Assembly (NCBI GenBank): GCA_028565715.1
Contig: JAOXYC010055564.1
Span: 1 to 20,847 of the forward strand
Source: Phoronis pallida
Lineage: Eukaryota > Phoronida > Phoronidae
Reading direction: 5' to 3'
Length of the DNA stretch: 20,847 nucleotides
Shown: positions 1-12,700 of the stretch, piece after piece
How the letters are laid out: the number at the start of each line of letters is the position of its first letter
How positions within the stretch are numbered: the stretch's first letter is position 1
Program-made: the position numbers and the translations under genes
Notes under the pieces: model-generated
What the model was told of the DNA's origin: nothing
Database searches by the model: none
What the model saw: the letters and a program-made list of their open reading frames with translations, nothing else

Positions 1-530
1 GGTATCCAAATGGGTATGGTTTTCGACCTGAGGGCGGCACGTCTGTACCCACTTTTTAGCCAAGTACCCCCCCCGGGCACTATAGTATTTGATTTTGATA
101 AAACAATGATTGAGCATTTGTCTAAGAAATTTCATGATCAGCTAATCCATTATATACAATACGAGTCCATGCTTTTTGTCATAGAACTGTCATACGAAAA
201 CTGTAGGGAACAGTTTTGCAGGCATCATGGCCAGAGGTAGAAAAAATTGGCAGAAGTCACTGCTGGTATCAAACTTGAACACTCCATACTAAAGTTTTTT
301 AAATTTATCCACAAAAAGGTCGCAATTATTATTTTGCCATAAATGTGTAATTACAGTATGCTTCAAATAAAATCAGACATAAGTTCGACAAAGTTATGAC
401 ATATATCTATTGTTTTAACATTGTGCTAGGTGCACTAATGATGATTTTCTTTCTGTTTTTATTTGCAATAAATGTAAGTTAAAGCATATGCAAGTAAACA
501 AATATGCCTTTTATTCTAAAAGCCCTACAG
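1..530. other. 5' flank or intron, no firm gene
   Basis: No family can be recognised here. The first 80 bases are GC-richer, with a run of C, and may be the edge of a repeat. An open frame at 10-240 encodes no protein I recognise. An ATG at 227 in good context (A at -3, G at +4) is followed after 10 nt by a possible donor GTAGAA, and its phase fits exon 1 at 531. It is therefore a possible first coding exon (MAR + split codon), but this rests on very little sequence. Confidence 0.3.
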
Positions 531-749
531 AAATGCAGCCGGTCACTCCGATGTCAGAAATGAAAAGCAACCGCAACTCAGCAATGGGTTTTGATGATCA
601 GTATAACGATGAAGAAGATCTTCTGGGAGAGGATGAAAACGGTAGCGTGATTGCTTCAAGTTCGGTTAGTGGTATGACTGACCCCAGGAAAGAGATGGGT
701 TTGGAGACAAAAAAGTCAATACTCACAATGCCCAATCTGCAAACAGAAG
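531..749 (+). CDS. exon 1: acidic low-complexity N-terminal or hinge segment
   Basis: The acceptor CCCTACAG ends at 530 and the donor GGTAAAT begins at 750. The exon starts with two bases of a split codon and ends with one. It encodes about 72 residues rich in Met, Asp, Glu and Ser, including DDQYNDEEDLLGEDENGS. No domain is recognised. The first in-exon Met codon is at 533 with a purine at -3, so translation could begin here, or the exon could be internal and follow one upstream. The disordered composition fits a flexible N-terminus or a hinge in front of the stem helices. Confidence 0.6.
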
Positions 750-3700
750 GTAAATAAAGTAACTTGGTTGCTGGCCTATTTATCTGGAAATGATTATATT
801 TAAGTATAAACTATATCTCCATTGTCTATATATTTTGTTGTTCAGTCTCACAAATAATGGACAGGCAACATGCCTATATACATTTTGTAATCTGTCTTTT
901 TTCTCACTACCAGATTTTTCTTTGACAAAAAACTAACAGACTGCACTTTATGTATCCTGAAATTTATTTATCAATTTTGCAGTATCAAAATCATTAAAGT
1001 TGCTTTTCGGTGGTTTACTTGTTCTTCGTTTGATAATATTAGGGGAAGCAAAGGAGCTACTAAATCATTCTACAGTCAATCACACGCCTATATCTGATTG
1101 TGTGAGGACGTTATTGCATTGAGTGTCACTCAAGTAGTTGGTGTTGGGATTGTTGATAGTTTCACTCAAGTGAAACTAAGAAATTTGTGTTTGTTTCATC
1201 AAAAATATGTTAGTGATTTACTACCTATCCAGTATGTTGTGCATGTTTTCTTACAGAAAAACCAACCGAAGATAGTTATGAACAAAAAGCTGAGTTATTC
1301 ATTGAGAATAACTTCTCTCTTGGCCACAGTATGTCCACTAGATTGCATTCATTCACTCCCTAGTACTGTCACAGCACATCTTTACAGAAATAAAGTTGTC
1401 TCTTTTCCAAACTCAATCAAAATCTTGGTTTACTTTTTGGTTCTTTTAAAGATACTGTCTCCTCATTGGTATCATCTGGCATCAAAATTCAAATCAACTA
1501 GAAATTTTGTGTACGAGTCCTTTGATAAACATTAACTAACTTGCATCTGGGTAAAAAAATCAAAAAAAATCTGCAAAGGGTGATTTGAGAGCTTTTGTGA
1601 CCAATTTTAACCTTCTTTTAAGAGTAGGTTTGACTTTTTATTGTATTAAAAGCTCTCAAATCACTCTTTACTGATTTTTTTTAATATTTCAACCCAGATG
1701 CAAGTTAGTTATGTTCATCAAAGGACTCGTACACAAAATTTCTAGTTGATTTTAATTTTGACGCCAGATTGCCACCAACGAAGAGACAGTATCTTTAAAT
1801 GCACACACATTTTCTACTTGAAATGTTTTGTTGTTTCCACATTCCACAATTTGGATTTATATGCTTGTTGGTCATTTCATGTTATTTATAACAATTCTTT
1901 TTCTTCTAATTTTTTTGTCTCCGGTTCTTTTTCTACGCACATTTTTATCTCCCTTAAATCAAGCTCTTGTCATTCCTATTTATTCCCAAATTGTTTTCTT
2001 TGGACCACGTATTTCAGGATCAGTGCACGTTGTCCGATATTTAATCTTTTTTTCTCTACAAATAACTTGGGTTTTCAGGTTTTCTTTATTCTTGTTTTGT
2101 AATGTTCATTTGTTATTGTATGTTTTAACTGCCCATTTTTGTTTGCACATTTTTAAAAAAGTCGTCTTAATGTTCAATAACTGCAATTCATACCATAGTA
2201 ATGTTTAATCGATTATTATTTGTCCAAGTTTGTAGTCTATAATAATGTTTTATTTAAACTGACATTTAAATACTTTTTGTATCAAAGGCTTAGTATATGA
2301 TCACATAATCATTTCCACTTTTTTATGATTTTATTTCTTCATGTAAACACCCGATATTTTTTTATCTTCTTATGAAGTCCCTTATTGTATTGGTTGTTGA
2401 TTATGATGATTCTAGGCAATTTTGACTGTAATTTGTGCTTGGCAGATTCATTTAACTTTATTTTGTGTCAAAAAGCTTATAACAGAAAAAAATTATTCAA
2501 AATTTATTATATTGTTGTTTTAGAATATTTGTCAAAAGAAGAAGATGAAATGGGCGTGGCCACCCCTGACCTGGTTCTTCGTATGGACACACCCACTCAT
2601 ATCGCAGGGGAGGGGTTTGTTGGACAGTATGACCCATTGGGCAAGGAGAATATTGAGCAGAAGCTATTTGGAGAGTATGTTTTATTGTTCAGATGTCATG
2701 ACCATTTGCAGTGATATCTTGGTTTAACATTAGAATATTCTGGTTATTAAAATACAGTAGAAATTTCAGCTTTGAATAAGCGTCCACCCAAAAGTTCATA
2801 AGTTGAAAAATCTTGCTTGAAATTGCAACTCGTTAATGATATTTACTTTTTGAACAGGCTTGGACCAACTAATTGATAAGCAATATAGTCTATTATTATG
2901 TGTTATTATTGTCTCAATAGCTGCGTCTCAGGATAGACATTAGTCTCTCCCACAGCCCCTCTCAAACGTTGATCTGTTCTCTGTATGCAAGAATCAGGTA
3001 TAGCTTAGTGAATGTTGATTACGTCACTCCACTTACAACACTTTTAGCAAAAAACGTAACTAAGACCTCCCGCGATTGTTACAGTCTGTTCTTTTTAACG
3101 ACAGACTGTGTTCAGTCTAGATGGACATTTTGCTGACTAAATCACATTCCTTGCTTACAGTGAGACATACAAGTCCTCGATGAACCTGCTATCCAGTAGG
3201 CTACGCGAGTCACTTGAGGAAATACAACAGTTCTGTGAAGACCAGTCATGGCTTAACGAGATCTACGAGTTCTGTGTCAGTTGGACATCCGTCTTGCTGC
3301 AGGAATACAGGAAGGCACAGGCTTTCATCATTGAGGTATGTTTAGTGGTTAAAAACATGGTTTGTTGTAACATTTCAGACCGATGCAGTACTGTAATCCC
3401 TTAGTTTTAGCCCGTCTGCAATTTTTGTGCATTTTCATTTAGAAAACCATGTTATGAAAAACTGTTCTACATACCATTCCACCTCAAATTTTGGTGACCC
3501 CTCCTCAATTTTAAAATGGGCTTATATACCAGATTATGATATGCCTGATTCTTAACCAAGCACAAACCAAATACCAATCACAATTTTACATTTAGATTTT
3601 TCATAGTTAAACTTGCCTTTCTTATAAACCAATAGTCCTTGTTTCATTCTAACCCTGTCCTTCAAGTTTCCTCACTTTCTTTTCAATGTAAGAAAATGAC

Positions 3701-6700
3701 AAAAACATTTCAAAAGCTTAAGGTATAGGTATCCTATCTTCTTTCATTTCTGGTTTCTTTGACTGTTTATGTTGAATTTTGTTTTCTGTTAGAAATTGCT
3801 TTTCTGTTAAATGCTAATTATTTTAACAGCTTCCAAACATTCCATGTGAACAGTTAGAAGGACGTCTCTTTGTGGTAATTGTTATCTCTTGTATAGTAAT
3901 GAATTGATATAGGGTTGCACACAATTTCTGTTTGCAAGCTCAAACGTCATGAAATCTGGGTTGGGCAATTGCATGGCAAAATTTGTTTGAAGAAAAAATG
4001 CTTTGAAGTGACGAATACATGGCATTTCACTAAAGCAGTGCCACAGCACAATTACACTTTTGTTGCAAATTTCTGCTAATCATGCTTGATTCAAGATCAG
4101 CTTTTGACATGGTTGCTTTGATCTTCAACGTTTTTATGTATTGATTTCTTCTTAATGGTTATTCAATAAGCATTCAGTGCTTGGCAATTGATCTGTTACT
4201 ATAATCATCAACTTACAATATTGCAATGCAACGTTCTAGATGATAGAGTAGATATGAAACTTAAATTCATTTTATATTCTAATATTTCAGCAAAAGTTGG
4301 CTGAGATACGTAACTGGTCAGAACGTGTTCGAATACTGGAAAAGAACTTTATGACAGAGAATGGTTTCTTCTTTGTTGACTGCACAGATATTCAGCGTAA
4401 ATTGTTGCCTAAGTTGAATCACATCTATAAAGAACTGGTACAAAGTGTTGCAGAAGAATCTACCAGCAACTCTAAAGAGTTCTGTAAACTGATGAACAAA
4501 CTCATTGAGGTAAGCATAAATTGTTGCCTTAGTTCAACCATTTCTAACAGAGTAATCAGTTGTACAAAGTGTTGCAGAATAATCAAACAGCAACTCTAAA
4601 CAGTTCTGTAAACTGATGAACAAACACATTGAGGTAAGCATAAACTGTTGCCTTAGTTGAACCACATCCATAAAGAACTGGTACAACGTGTTGCAGAAGT
4701 ATTTACCAGCAACTCTTGATTGAAACAGTTCTGTAAACTGATGAGCAAACTCATTGAGGTAAGCCTAAACTGTTGCCTAGGTTAAACCACATTCTATTAA
4801 GAGCTGGTACGAAGTGTTGCAGAAAAATCTACCAGCAACTCTAAAGAGTTCTGTAAACTGATGAACAAAGTCATTGAGGTAAGCATAAATTGTTGCCAGA
4901 TTTAAACCACATTTATAAAAAGTTGGTACAAAGTGTTTCAGAAGATCTACCAGCAAATTTAAACAGTTCAAAAAACAAAACAAAACAACAAAACATTGTT
5001 TTTGCAGGAAATGAAGAACAAGAGAGAGTCCGTACAGCACTTTGCAGTTTATGCTAGACAAGTTCATGAGAATCGTAAGAACATGGTGGCTTATCAGCAG
5101 AGGGTGGAATACATCAAGTCTTTGTTTGAGGTAAACTTTATTCATTACCCTCTCAGGTTAGTCACTTCCAAGGTAAACTATTATCATTACCCTCTCAGGT
5201 TATTTTTGAAAAGACAGACAGAAATTCCCGCTTGAAGAGCATGCTCTTTACATTGCATGGACAATAAGTACAACTAACACCATCCTGCTCTGTTGCATGG
5301 CATGATCATGAATTAAAGTAAAGCAAGATAATTATTTAAAATTTTGATAATCTGTCCCCTTTCATCAACAGGTAATCCGCATGAGCTACCGTGCAACATC
5401 AGAGGAAGAAGAAAACTACGAGTCTTACACTCAATCCACTTGGGAGGCCTTTCAAACACAGCTTCAAGATGCCACAGAGTTTGTTAACATGCAAACTCCT
5501 ATTGTATCCAAAGATTTAGATGATGCTAATCAGGTAATTCTACGTGTTAAATCTGAATTCAGTGGTACATTAAATTGCAAAAAAAATCGAACAAAATACC
5601 TGACCCTTTCTTCAACAGAATTTGACAATATTTCAGCAAGAGTACTGCTAAGTATGTCTGGTATTTTGTCAAAATAGTCAAAATTCAATTATTGAAGTTT
5701 ATGCCTTAACTTTAGTTTAACTTTTCAAAAGAATTGTTGTTTTTTATTGTTTTTTGTTTTTTAAATGATGTTTTTTTTATGAATTTGTGAACAGATTTAT
5801 GACAGAATTTTGGCTAGAACAACTTTTGTCCGATTTTATTTGCATTATACTGTTTGTGTTGAAACTTCACTCATAATCTATTAGAAATATGTGTCGCTCC
5901 ATGTGTTTTAAGTAGAAATCACTGTTTTTTAGATGCTTTGGATAGAAATTGTTTAGATATCTAGGTTTTGATACATTTAGTAATTCCATTTAGTTATTTG
6001 CACTCCTAGTTTAGATTGTATTTTGCATCGACTGTAGTGAGTTGCAACAAAACTGCACTGTTTGCAATGCGACTTTCCATAGCAATACTGCATGTTTGAT
6101 TTAAAATGCTTGAAAGAGTTTAGTTTGTGGTGAATGCATGCAGCCAGTTTGGTCCATGCACATTAAAAAAAACTGAAACATCTTGTTTTGAAGAATTTTC
6201 TTGAAATGTTGCTCAACACCCTGAAGTATCCCAGAACATTAATAATATGTTTGATAAGTTGTGTAATTCTATCAGATAAGCTCTGTGTGAGCAATGTACA
6301 TAATATTAAACTCTATCACTACAACTTTAGTCTGAGAAGCCGAAGGTAACCAAGGGAGATAAAAAGTCCATAAACAAGAATCAAACAGAGTTAATGGTAA
6401 ATTCAAAGATGACAGACAGCCCGTAACATACTCATAATCATGCTTTTTATGCTAACTTCAATTAAGCTTCTTTACAGAGGGAAGGGGGTATTGTAAAAAT
6501 GCTACTAAATTTGATAACATTTATTTTTTTTAATTTTGCTTTTGGCAGCAAAAAATGATTGAGATCTAATATAAGTAAAAAATTGTAAGAGTTTAGGAGG
6601 AACGCATAATTTCTAAAACCAGGGACTAATGAAAAAAGGGTGGATGGTGTGCTTTCTCACAGATAAGGGAATGAAAATTGAATTCATCAACTGTTTTTTT

Positions 6701-9700
6701 TGGGGGGAATATCACCATCCCACCATCAATAATAAATAATTAATAAGATAACATGACTGTCTAAATGTACACCACCCACCATTTTCGTTAAACCTTGATA
6801 ATAGAAAGAAATGCGCTTCTAAACTCACGGAATTTTAAACTAATAATTATAACCAAATGAAATATTATCCTTCAACTAGATACATGGTTAACCAGACAGT
6901 TTTTTTTACAGGATTTTGTGTGACTTGTCAATAAGTGTTGAAAATAACTGTGCTTCATTTAAACCACCAATCAACTCAATTATTGCTTCCACGTGTGCAA
7001 TAACATTGCTGCTTTTATTATCTATAAACTAAGATAATTAAAGCAAACAATTATAAACTGTATATCAAAGATGCATAAGCCATATCTGTGACCATAAAAG
7101 TCAAAAAAAAAATTGCAATGCAAATCGTTGTACTTATTGTACTCTAAATATAAAAACCTTAGACATGCACCAAATATTTTTGAAAAATTTTAAATGGCAA
7201 AAATAGCAGATTAAAATTTAACTTGTGTTGGCCCATCCCTAGTTATTTTGTGCTCTAAAAGGCATTCACGAACGCATTTAAATTAATTTGTGGAGCCAGA
7301 AATTTTTGGATATTCCAAGTGTGTGCATGCAGTTCTAAATAGGCAAGTTTCGCTTCAATTTATTTTGATTACTTTGTCACCAATACGGCTTTATATGCAT
7401 CTTTAAGTACTTCGCAGCTAAATCTTATTTTTTAATACTTTGTTTCATTATAAACAGGTCAACGTTATATTCAACAAAATGATGCTATTTTGTCATGTGC
7501 AAAAGAAATCAACAGAACTGCTTGGCAGACTTTTTATGTTTTTGCCCTCAATTTTAGCAAAAAATTGGGAGTCCTAAATCCTTACCCCTTTTATGAAACA
7601 TGGCTCATGTAAAATTAAAAACTGTTCGGTCAAAGTCAAGTAATGTGGAAGATTAAATCCAACCCTCGAATAAAAAAGTCATGAGGTTACAGTTATTCTA
7701 ACAAGTTCCATTGAACATGATCTTTTTATAGCCTTGATTTTTGAAAATTTGCTTTTTCATGACCCTCAACATCCACTTGGGGCGCAATAGATCACTGATT
7801 CTGGACCTATGTAATAATAGAACTAAGGAAAATATATCAATTAACAGTGATTAAAGAGAACTAATAAGTATTTCTAGTAATTGCTGTTTTTATTTTTATG
7901 TTTCAGCAACTTGAGGCCAAAGCCCATGAACTATGTGATCAGCTGACTACTGGGATTTACCTAGATCCAACACAGAACCCTACTAGGTTGTTACATGCAA
8001 TGAAAGATGTAGGTTTTGTTTGTTCATAAATTTCAAATATTTTTTTTTTTCGATCTTTGAAGTTCTGTGGATTTCTCAACTTTATCACTTGGATAGATTG
8101 GTACTGCTATTGACTTGATGGAGATTATGAAACATTACTGTGGTTTTCCGGATATGAAAAAAGCAAAAATTTATTGCCCTTCAAAACAAAACATTTCTGC
8201 AATTTATTCTACAAATTAATTGGCTAATCTAAGAGGCTTTATTGACTGAATTTTTCGGAAAAATTGAAAATTGAATATCAAATACCTTACCCGCGACATA
8301 AGCTCTTTTGTCTAGTGGAGATAGAAAACGAACCTCAAGTAGCCGGGATGTTTTCCCAACGTTGAGCAATGGCTTACAATGAATTTAATTCAAAGGAGCC
8401 AAGTTTAAGTGTTTCAGAATAAAAATTGGACAAGCCAGGTAGTTATTTCAAGAGTTTACAAATAACAATTAGTGATAAGTTTTCATCAAATAGCCGATCC
8501 GGGTAACTCAAGTTTGTTTTCCTTCTCCACTAGAAAAAAGAGTGTATGTTTGGAATGAGGTATTTGCGATATGTTTCATGTGAGAACTTTTTGCCCGGGC
8601 TTTATGTATGTTTATGGAATACTATTAATTAATAAAAGCTATTTAATTTTCATTTATTCTCTCTTCAGATTCAAGCCGATTTTGCTGATGTGAAAATGCG
8701 GCTTCAAGAAGTTAGTAAATGGAAAGAGTTGATAACCAACAAAGCCCATGACCTATTATTCATCAAGGATTTATCCCGGAAAATGGATATCCGACAGGAA
8801 CTATGGAAATATGTCGAGGTGACCAGTAGCGCCATCAAGGACTGGAAGAAACTCTCGTTCAAAAAGGTTTGTGTGCATGGTTCCTGTAAGACTGCTTTCG
8901 AAGAGAAACATGAAAATATTTTTTAAATTGTTCATCAAAGGACTAATACACAAAATTACTTGTTGATTTGAATTTTGATGCCAGATCAGGACCAACAAGG
9001 AGACAGTATCTTGAAGAAAAGGTCTCTGTAATGATTGTATTGGTCAAATAGAACATAGTCCAACAAAATCTAGGGATTAAAACAAATAATAATTGACTTA
9101 TAACTGTTCAACAAAATAATTGACACATTGGAGATGGACTGGTGGCCGAGCGGTTAAGATCTGGGACTCACACCCCTATGTTCCGGGTTCAAGGCCCTCC
9201 GGCCCCAGGTTGACTTTGGCATTTTTGTAAAAGTCATTTGTCGTCTCCGTGCCCATATTAGTTATTTAAGGTTTATTACTTATTATATCTGTAAGGCAGG
9301 AATTGTCTGCTATTTAGTTATCATTTGTATGTTTAATATTTATAGGTTGTAAACTGCGTTGAAATAAAGCGGTATAAAAATACAGATGTAATATTATTAT
9401 TATTAGATTCCTTGTTTGTCATTCTAGTATTTTGATTCTCTTCCCTCAGATAAATACTCAGAAGATTCTAGACAAGTTGATGGAGTGGCAGGCAACGGCA
9501 GGTCACATGAAGGATCATTTGCCTGATGGTGACAAAGTTCTGGCGTTTTGGTTCAAAATGATGACAGACTTCAAGCAACATCTACCAATATTACACAAAC
9601 TGTCTCATGAGGCTCTTAAGGTAGGGTCTTTTGTGTTGTAAGATTAGATTTTGATTAGATTACTTAGATTCGGTTCAGTGGAAGCTTGAAAATGATTAAT

Positions 9701-12700
9701 TAGGAATAATTGGACAGTTTACCTTAAAATTGTATGTGGTTACATTTTCAGGGATTTTATCAACATAGTACCTTTTCTATGTTTTAAGTCATTTTGAATC
9801 CCTTGACTTATCTTTAATAAGTACACCTCGAGTATAAGCCCACCCCTGTTTTGATAAAATCTCAATTTTGTAAATGTCATAAATGCCTTTACAAGCCCAC
9901 TCACGCATATGCCCCCTAGTTTTTTTGGGAATTCCCAATCGAAAAATTCATTGGCTAATACCAAGTTGAGCTTTGATTTTAACAGTGTAAATTTTTTAAC
10001 TATCAATTCTCCCTTCAGGACCGCCATTGGAGAGCCATATTTGTTGGTTTTGGTGAGATCTATGACCCCTCATGGGACTTTACTGTGGAAGACCTTCTGT
10101 CGTTTGACCTGGCAAAACATACGCTCCTGATCACAAGTGTCCACCAGGGGGCGAAAGCGGAGTTCGCCCTGGAGAAGCAACTCGTTAAACTGAGACGGAT
10201 GTGGGAAGAAAAAGAGTTTAAGTTGGCTAAACACATTCCAGATAGTGTTTACAATGGTGAGTTGGTCTTTTGAAAATATTTGTTTTTGGCCATAACATTA
10301 GAAGAAACAAAACGATGTATGTGTTTGTAAGACAAATATTTTGCTGACAAAAAGTGAAAAACCAGCATCATTTTCTGTCAGAGTAGGTATTTTCATTTTT
10401 TTTTAGTTTAATTTTTGAGGCTTACGTATTTCTTGGAGATTTTTAAAAGTCTACTTTTAGTTTATCTAAGCCAAGACATTTAATGCCTAGGGTTTGTTAT
10501 TGAAATGTTTTTTTCGGAAACCATGAAATGTTTTATCTGTGAAATGTTTTTTTCGGAAACCATGAAATGTTTTATCTGGCCACTTGTATCATTTGATTAA
10601 CATATTTCACATCTAACATAGTTCCCATGTAACAATATCTCCTTGTCAATAAGTAAATTATATTAATTTCATAAACTATCTTTATTGGTGGAAGGATGAC
10701 ATATTATTTGTTTTAATTTCAAAGTAATCAATACAGCTCTGCTGGTTACAAACCTGACTTGAATCGTTGTTGAGAGCGTGTTAAAAAAGATTGTCAAGAA
10801 TGATTTCAGTTAGGTTTTTAACTCAACTGGTTCTTTTAATGCAGATTTTCTGTCAGTTCACTCATTTACACTTATTATTAAAATTATAAATATTTTGTAA
10901 ATCTCCATTTTAGAAAAAAGTTTTGATGACCCAACTGGGAATAAAAAGTTGAAACGATTTGAAAAATACCGTTTAGAGAAAGCCATCGCCAACACGCCCA
11001 AAGGAATGGATGTAAGGGACGAAGATCTTTATGTTCTTATAGGAATAGAAGAGCTCAAATATTTACTGCAGGTAAATTATTTTTTTTAGATTTGTTAAAG
11101 AAAAGTTTGATAAAGAAAATATTGGAATAAATTGTCTCTTGTTGCTTCGCCGTTTTCGCAGGATCTTCATCCGGTGTTATGGTTGTTATAGGTTGTCAAA
11201 TGTCATCAATTTTGACTTGCAAAAGCCGTTGGGAGGCTGATCACATCATCTTAGACACCATAAATTTCAGACTGCCTGATGGCCGAATGGTTAACAAATA
11301 TTCCCATCTTTTCAAGTTGATCTCTTTCGACCTGTAAAATCATACTTCTGTTTGTTTCAATTCAATGTAAGTTGCATTTATCACTAGCCTTTTGATAGTC
11401 TCCATGCCATGCAATGATGTTAACTATATGTATAATATGTATGATGTCACATATAACTGGCCGAATAAAATTATTATATTATTATTATTTTACAGGACAG
11501 TCAGCTAACCCTGAAATCTATGTTATCCTCACCCTATCTTGCTGATTTACGGAATGAGACGGAGGCGTGGACAGATGCGCTCAGACAGATCGAAGAGATT
11601 ATAGATCTCTGGAGCACATGTCAGACTAAGGTGAATTTAATGTCGGGCAATACCATATTTAAGTAAAATGAATCAATTAGTGGAATAAAAACTAACTGTG
11701 GATTTTTGGAAATTATGTTAATTTGTGAATAATTTGATGGGCATAAGCTTATAACTAAAACAATTTGATAATTCCATGATTATATTCGAAACAGTAAGTC
11801 ATTGTTGATCTATTTACAATTATGGACTTTGTAGTTTTTGTTATCAATTGAACTTTTTTGTTAGTTGCAACATTTTTATTTAAATTATGTCAGATCTTTT
11901 ATTTGAAACCCTGGTCAAGAGGGCCATTGCTATTCAAAAAGAATGAGAGAAAAAAACGAAGCCTAATACTTATGTTCATAGTCCTATATATTGAATGTAA
12001 TGTTTCTTTTAGTGGTTATATCTGCTGAAAGTATTTGAAGATGCTGACATATATAGAAGTATGGCTAAGGACAGTATGACATTTACAGATGTCAATGAAA
12101 AATTCAAGGTGAGAAAAATTATTTTTTAACAAATTAACAGATGTGTCTTTTTTAAACATTACAAACCACACAAATTAACTACACGTGTTAAGCTACTAAG
12201 TGTGGATTTTGATTTTGCATACAGATCAAAAAAAATATTTATTTCTTTTGTAGGAAGTAATGGTGGCAGTGGTTAAGGATGCCCGTGTTACGTCTGTTCT
12301 TCAGAAACGACGCTCAGATAAATCTTACCGCCCTCTTCAAGGAGATAATCTACGCAATCTATTCCATAATCTCATCAAGACACAGGTAAATAGTGAAGGA
12401 CAATAATTGTAGTGTTGATTGTAGTGCAGATTGGTAGGAATACTATACATTATAATTAACTGGTACCTGATTGCCACAGAACCAAGTGTGTTGCTCTTCA
12501 ACAATTTTGCTATTGAAGTTTTGCGTTCAACAGAATGATGCTGTAACAAATAAAAGAAAATTAAGACAGTCTTCAAATTAAAATGTCCTGACATGTTTCA
12601 CCACCTAGAAGGTTGTAAAACTTGTCAGATCACTTTTCATTGAAGACTCTCTTTGTTTTCTTTTAAACCTGTTTATTATGAGAACATATAGCTGTTATAA

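Noticed and set aside
981-1009. Possible 29-nt-scale microexon after TCAATTTTGCAG
   Set aside because: Acceptor is good but the only nearby donor (GTGGTT) is poor, and the encoded peptide has no support.
1828-2208. Open frame of 126 codons, hydrophobic, resembling a membrane protein
   Set aside because: It arises from T-rich DNA, which by chance gives Phe/Leu/Ile-rich peptides. It overlaps a second frame of the same kind, lacks any motif and lies in an intron.
4399-4970. CRISPR array
   Set aside because: Repeats are 120 bp, contiguous, exon-derived and diverged, with no unique spacers, and the DNA is animal.
4777-5145. Minus-strand open frame of 122 codons
   Set aside because: It is the reverse complement of the exon 5 array and exon 6, which have strong coding and splice evidence on the plus strand.
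9131-9210. Functional tRNA-Leu or tRNA-Ser gene
   Set aside because: The acceptor stem does not pair well and box B is altered, and the sequence continues into a LINE-like (ATT)n tail. A SINE explains all of it.
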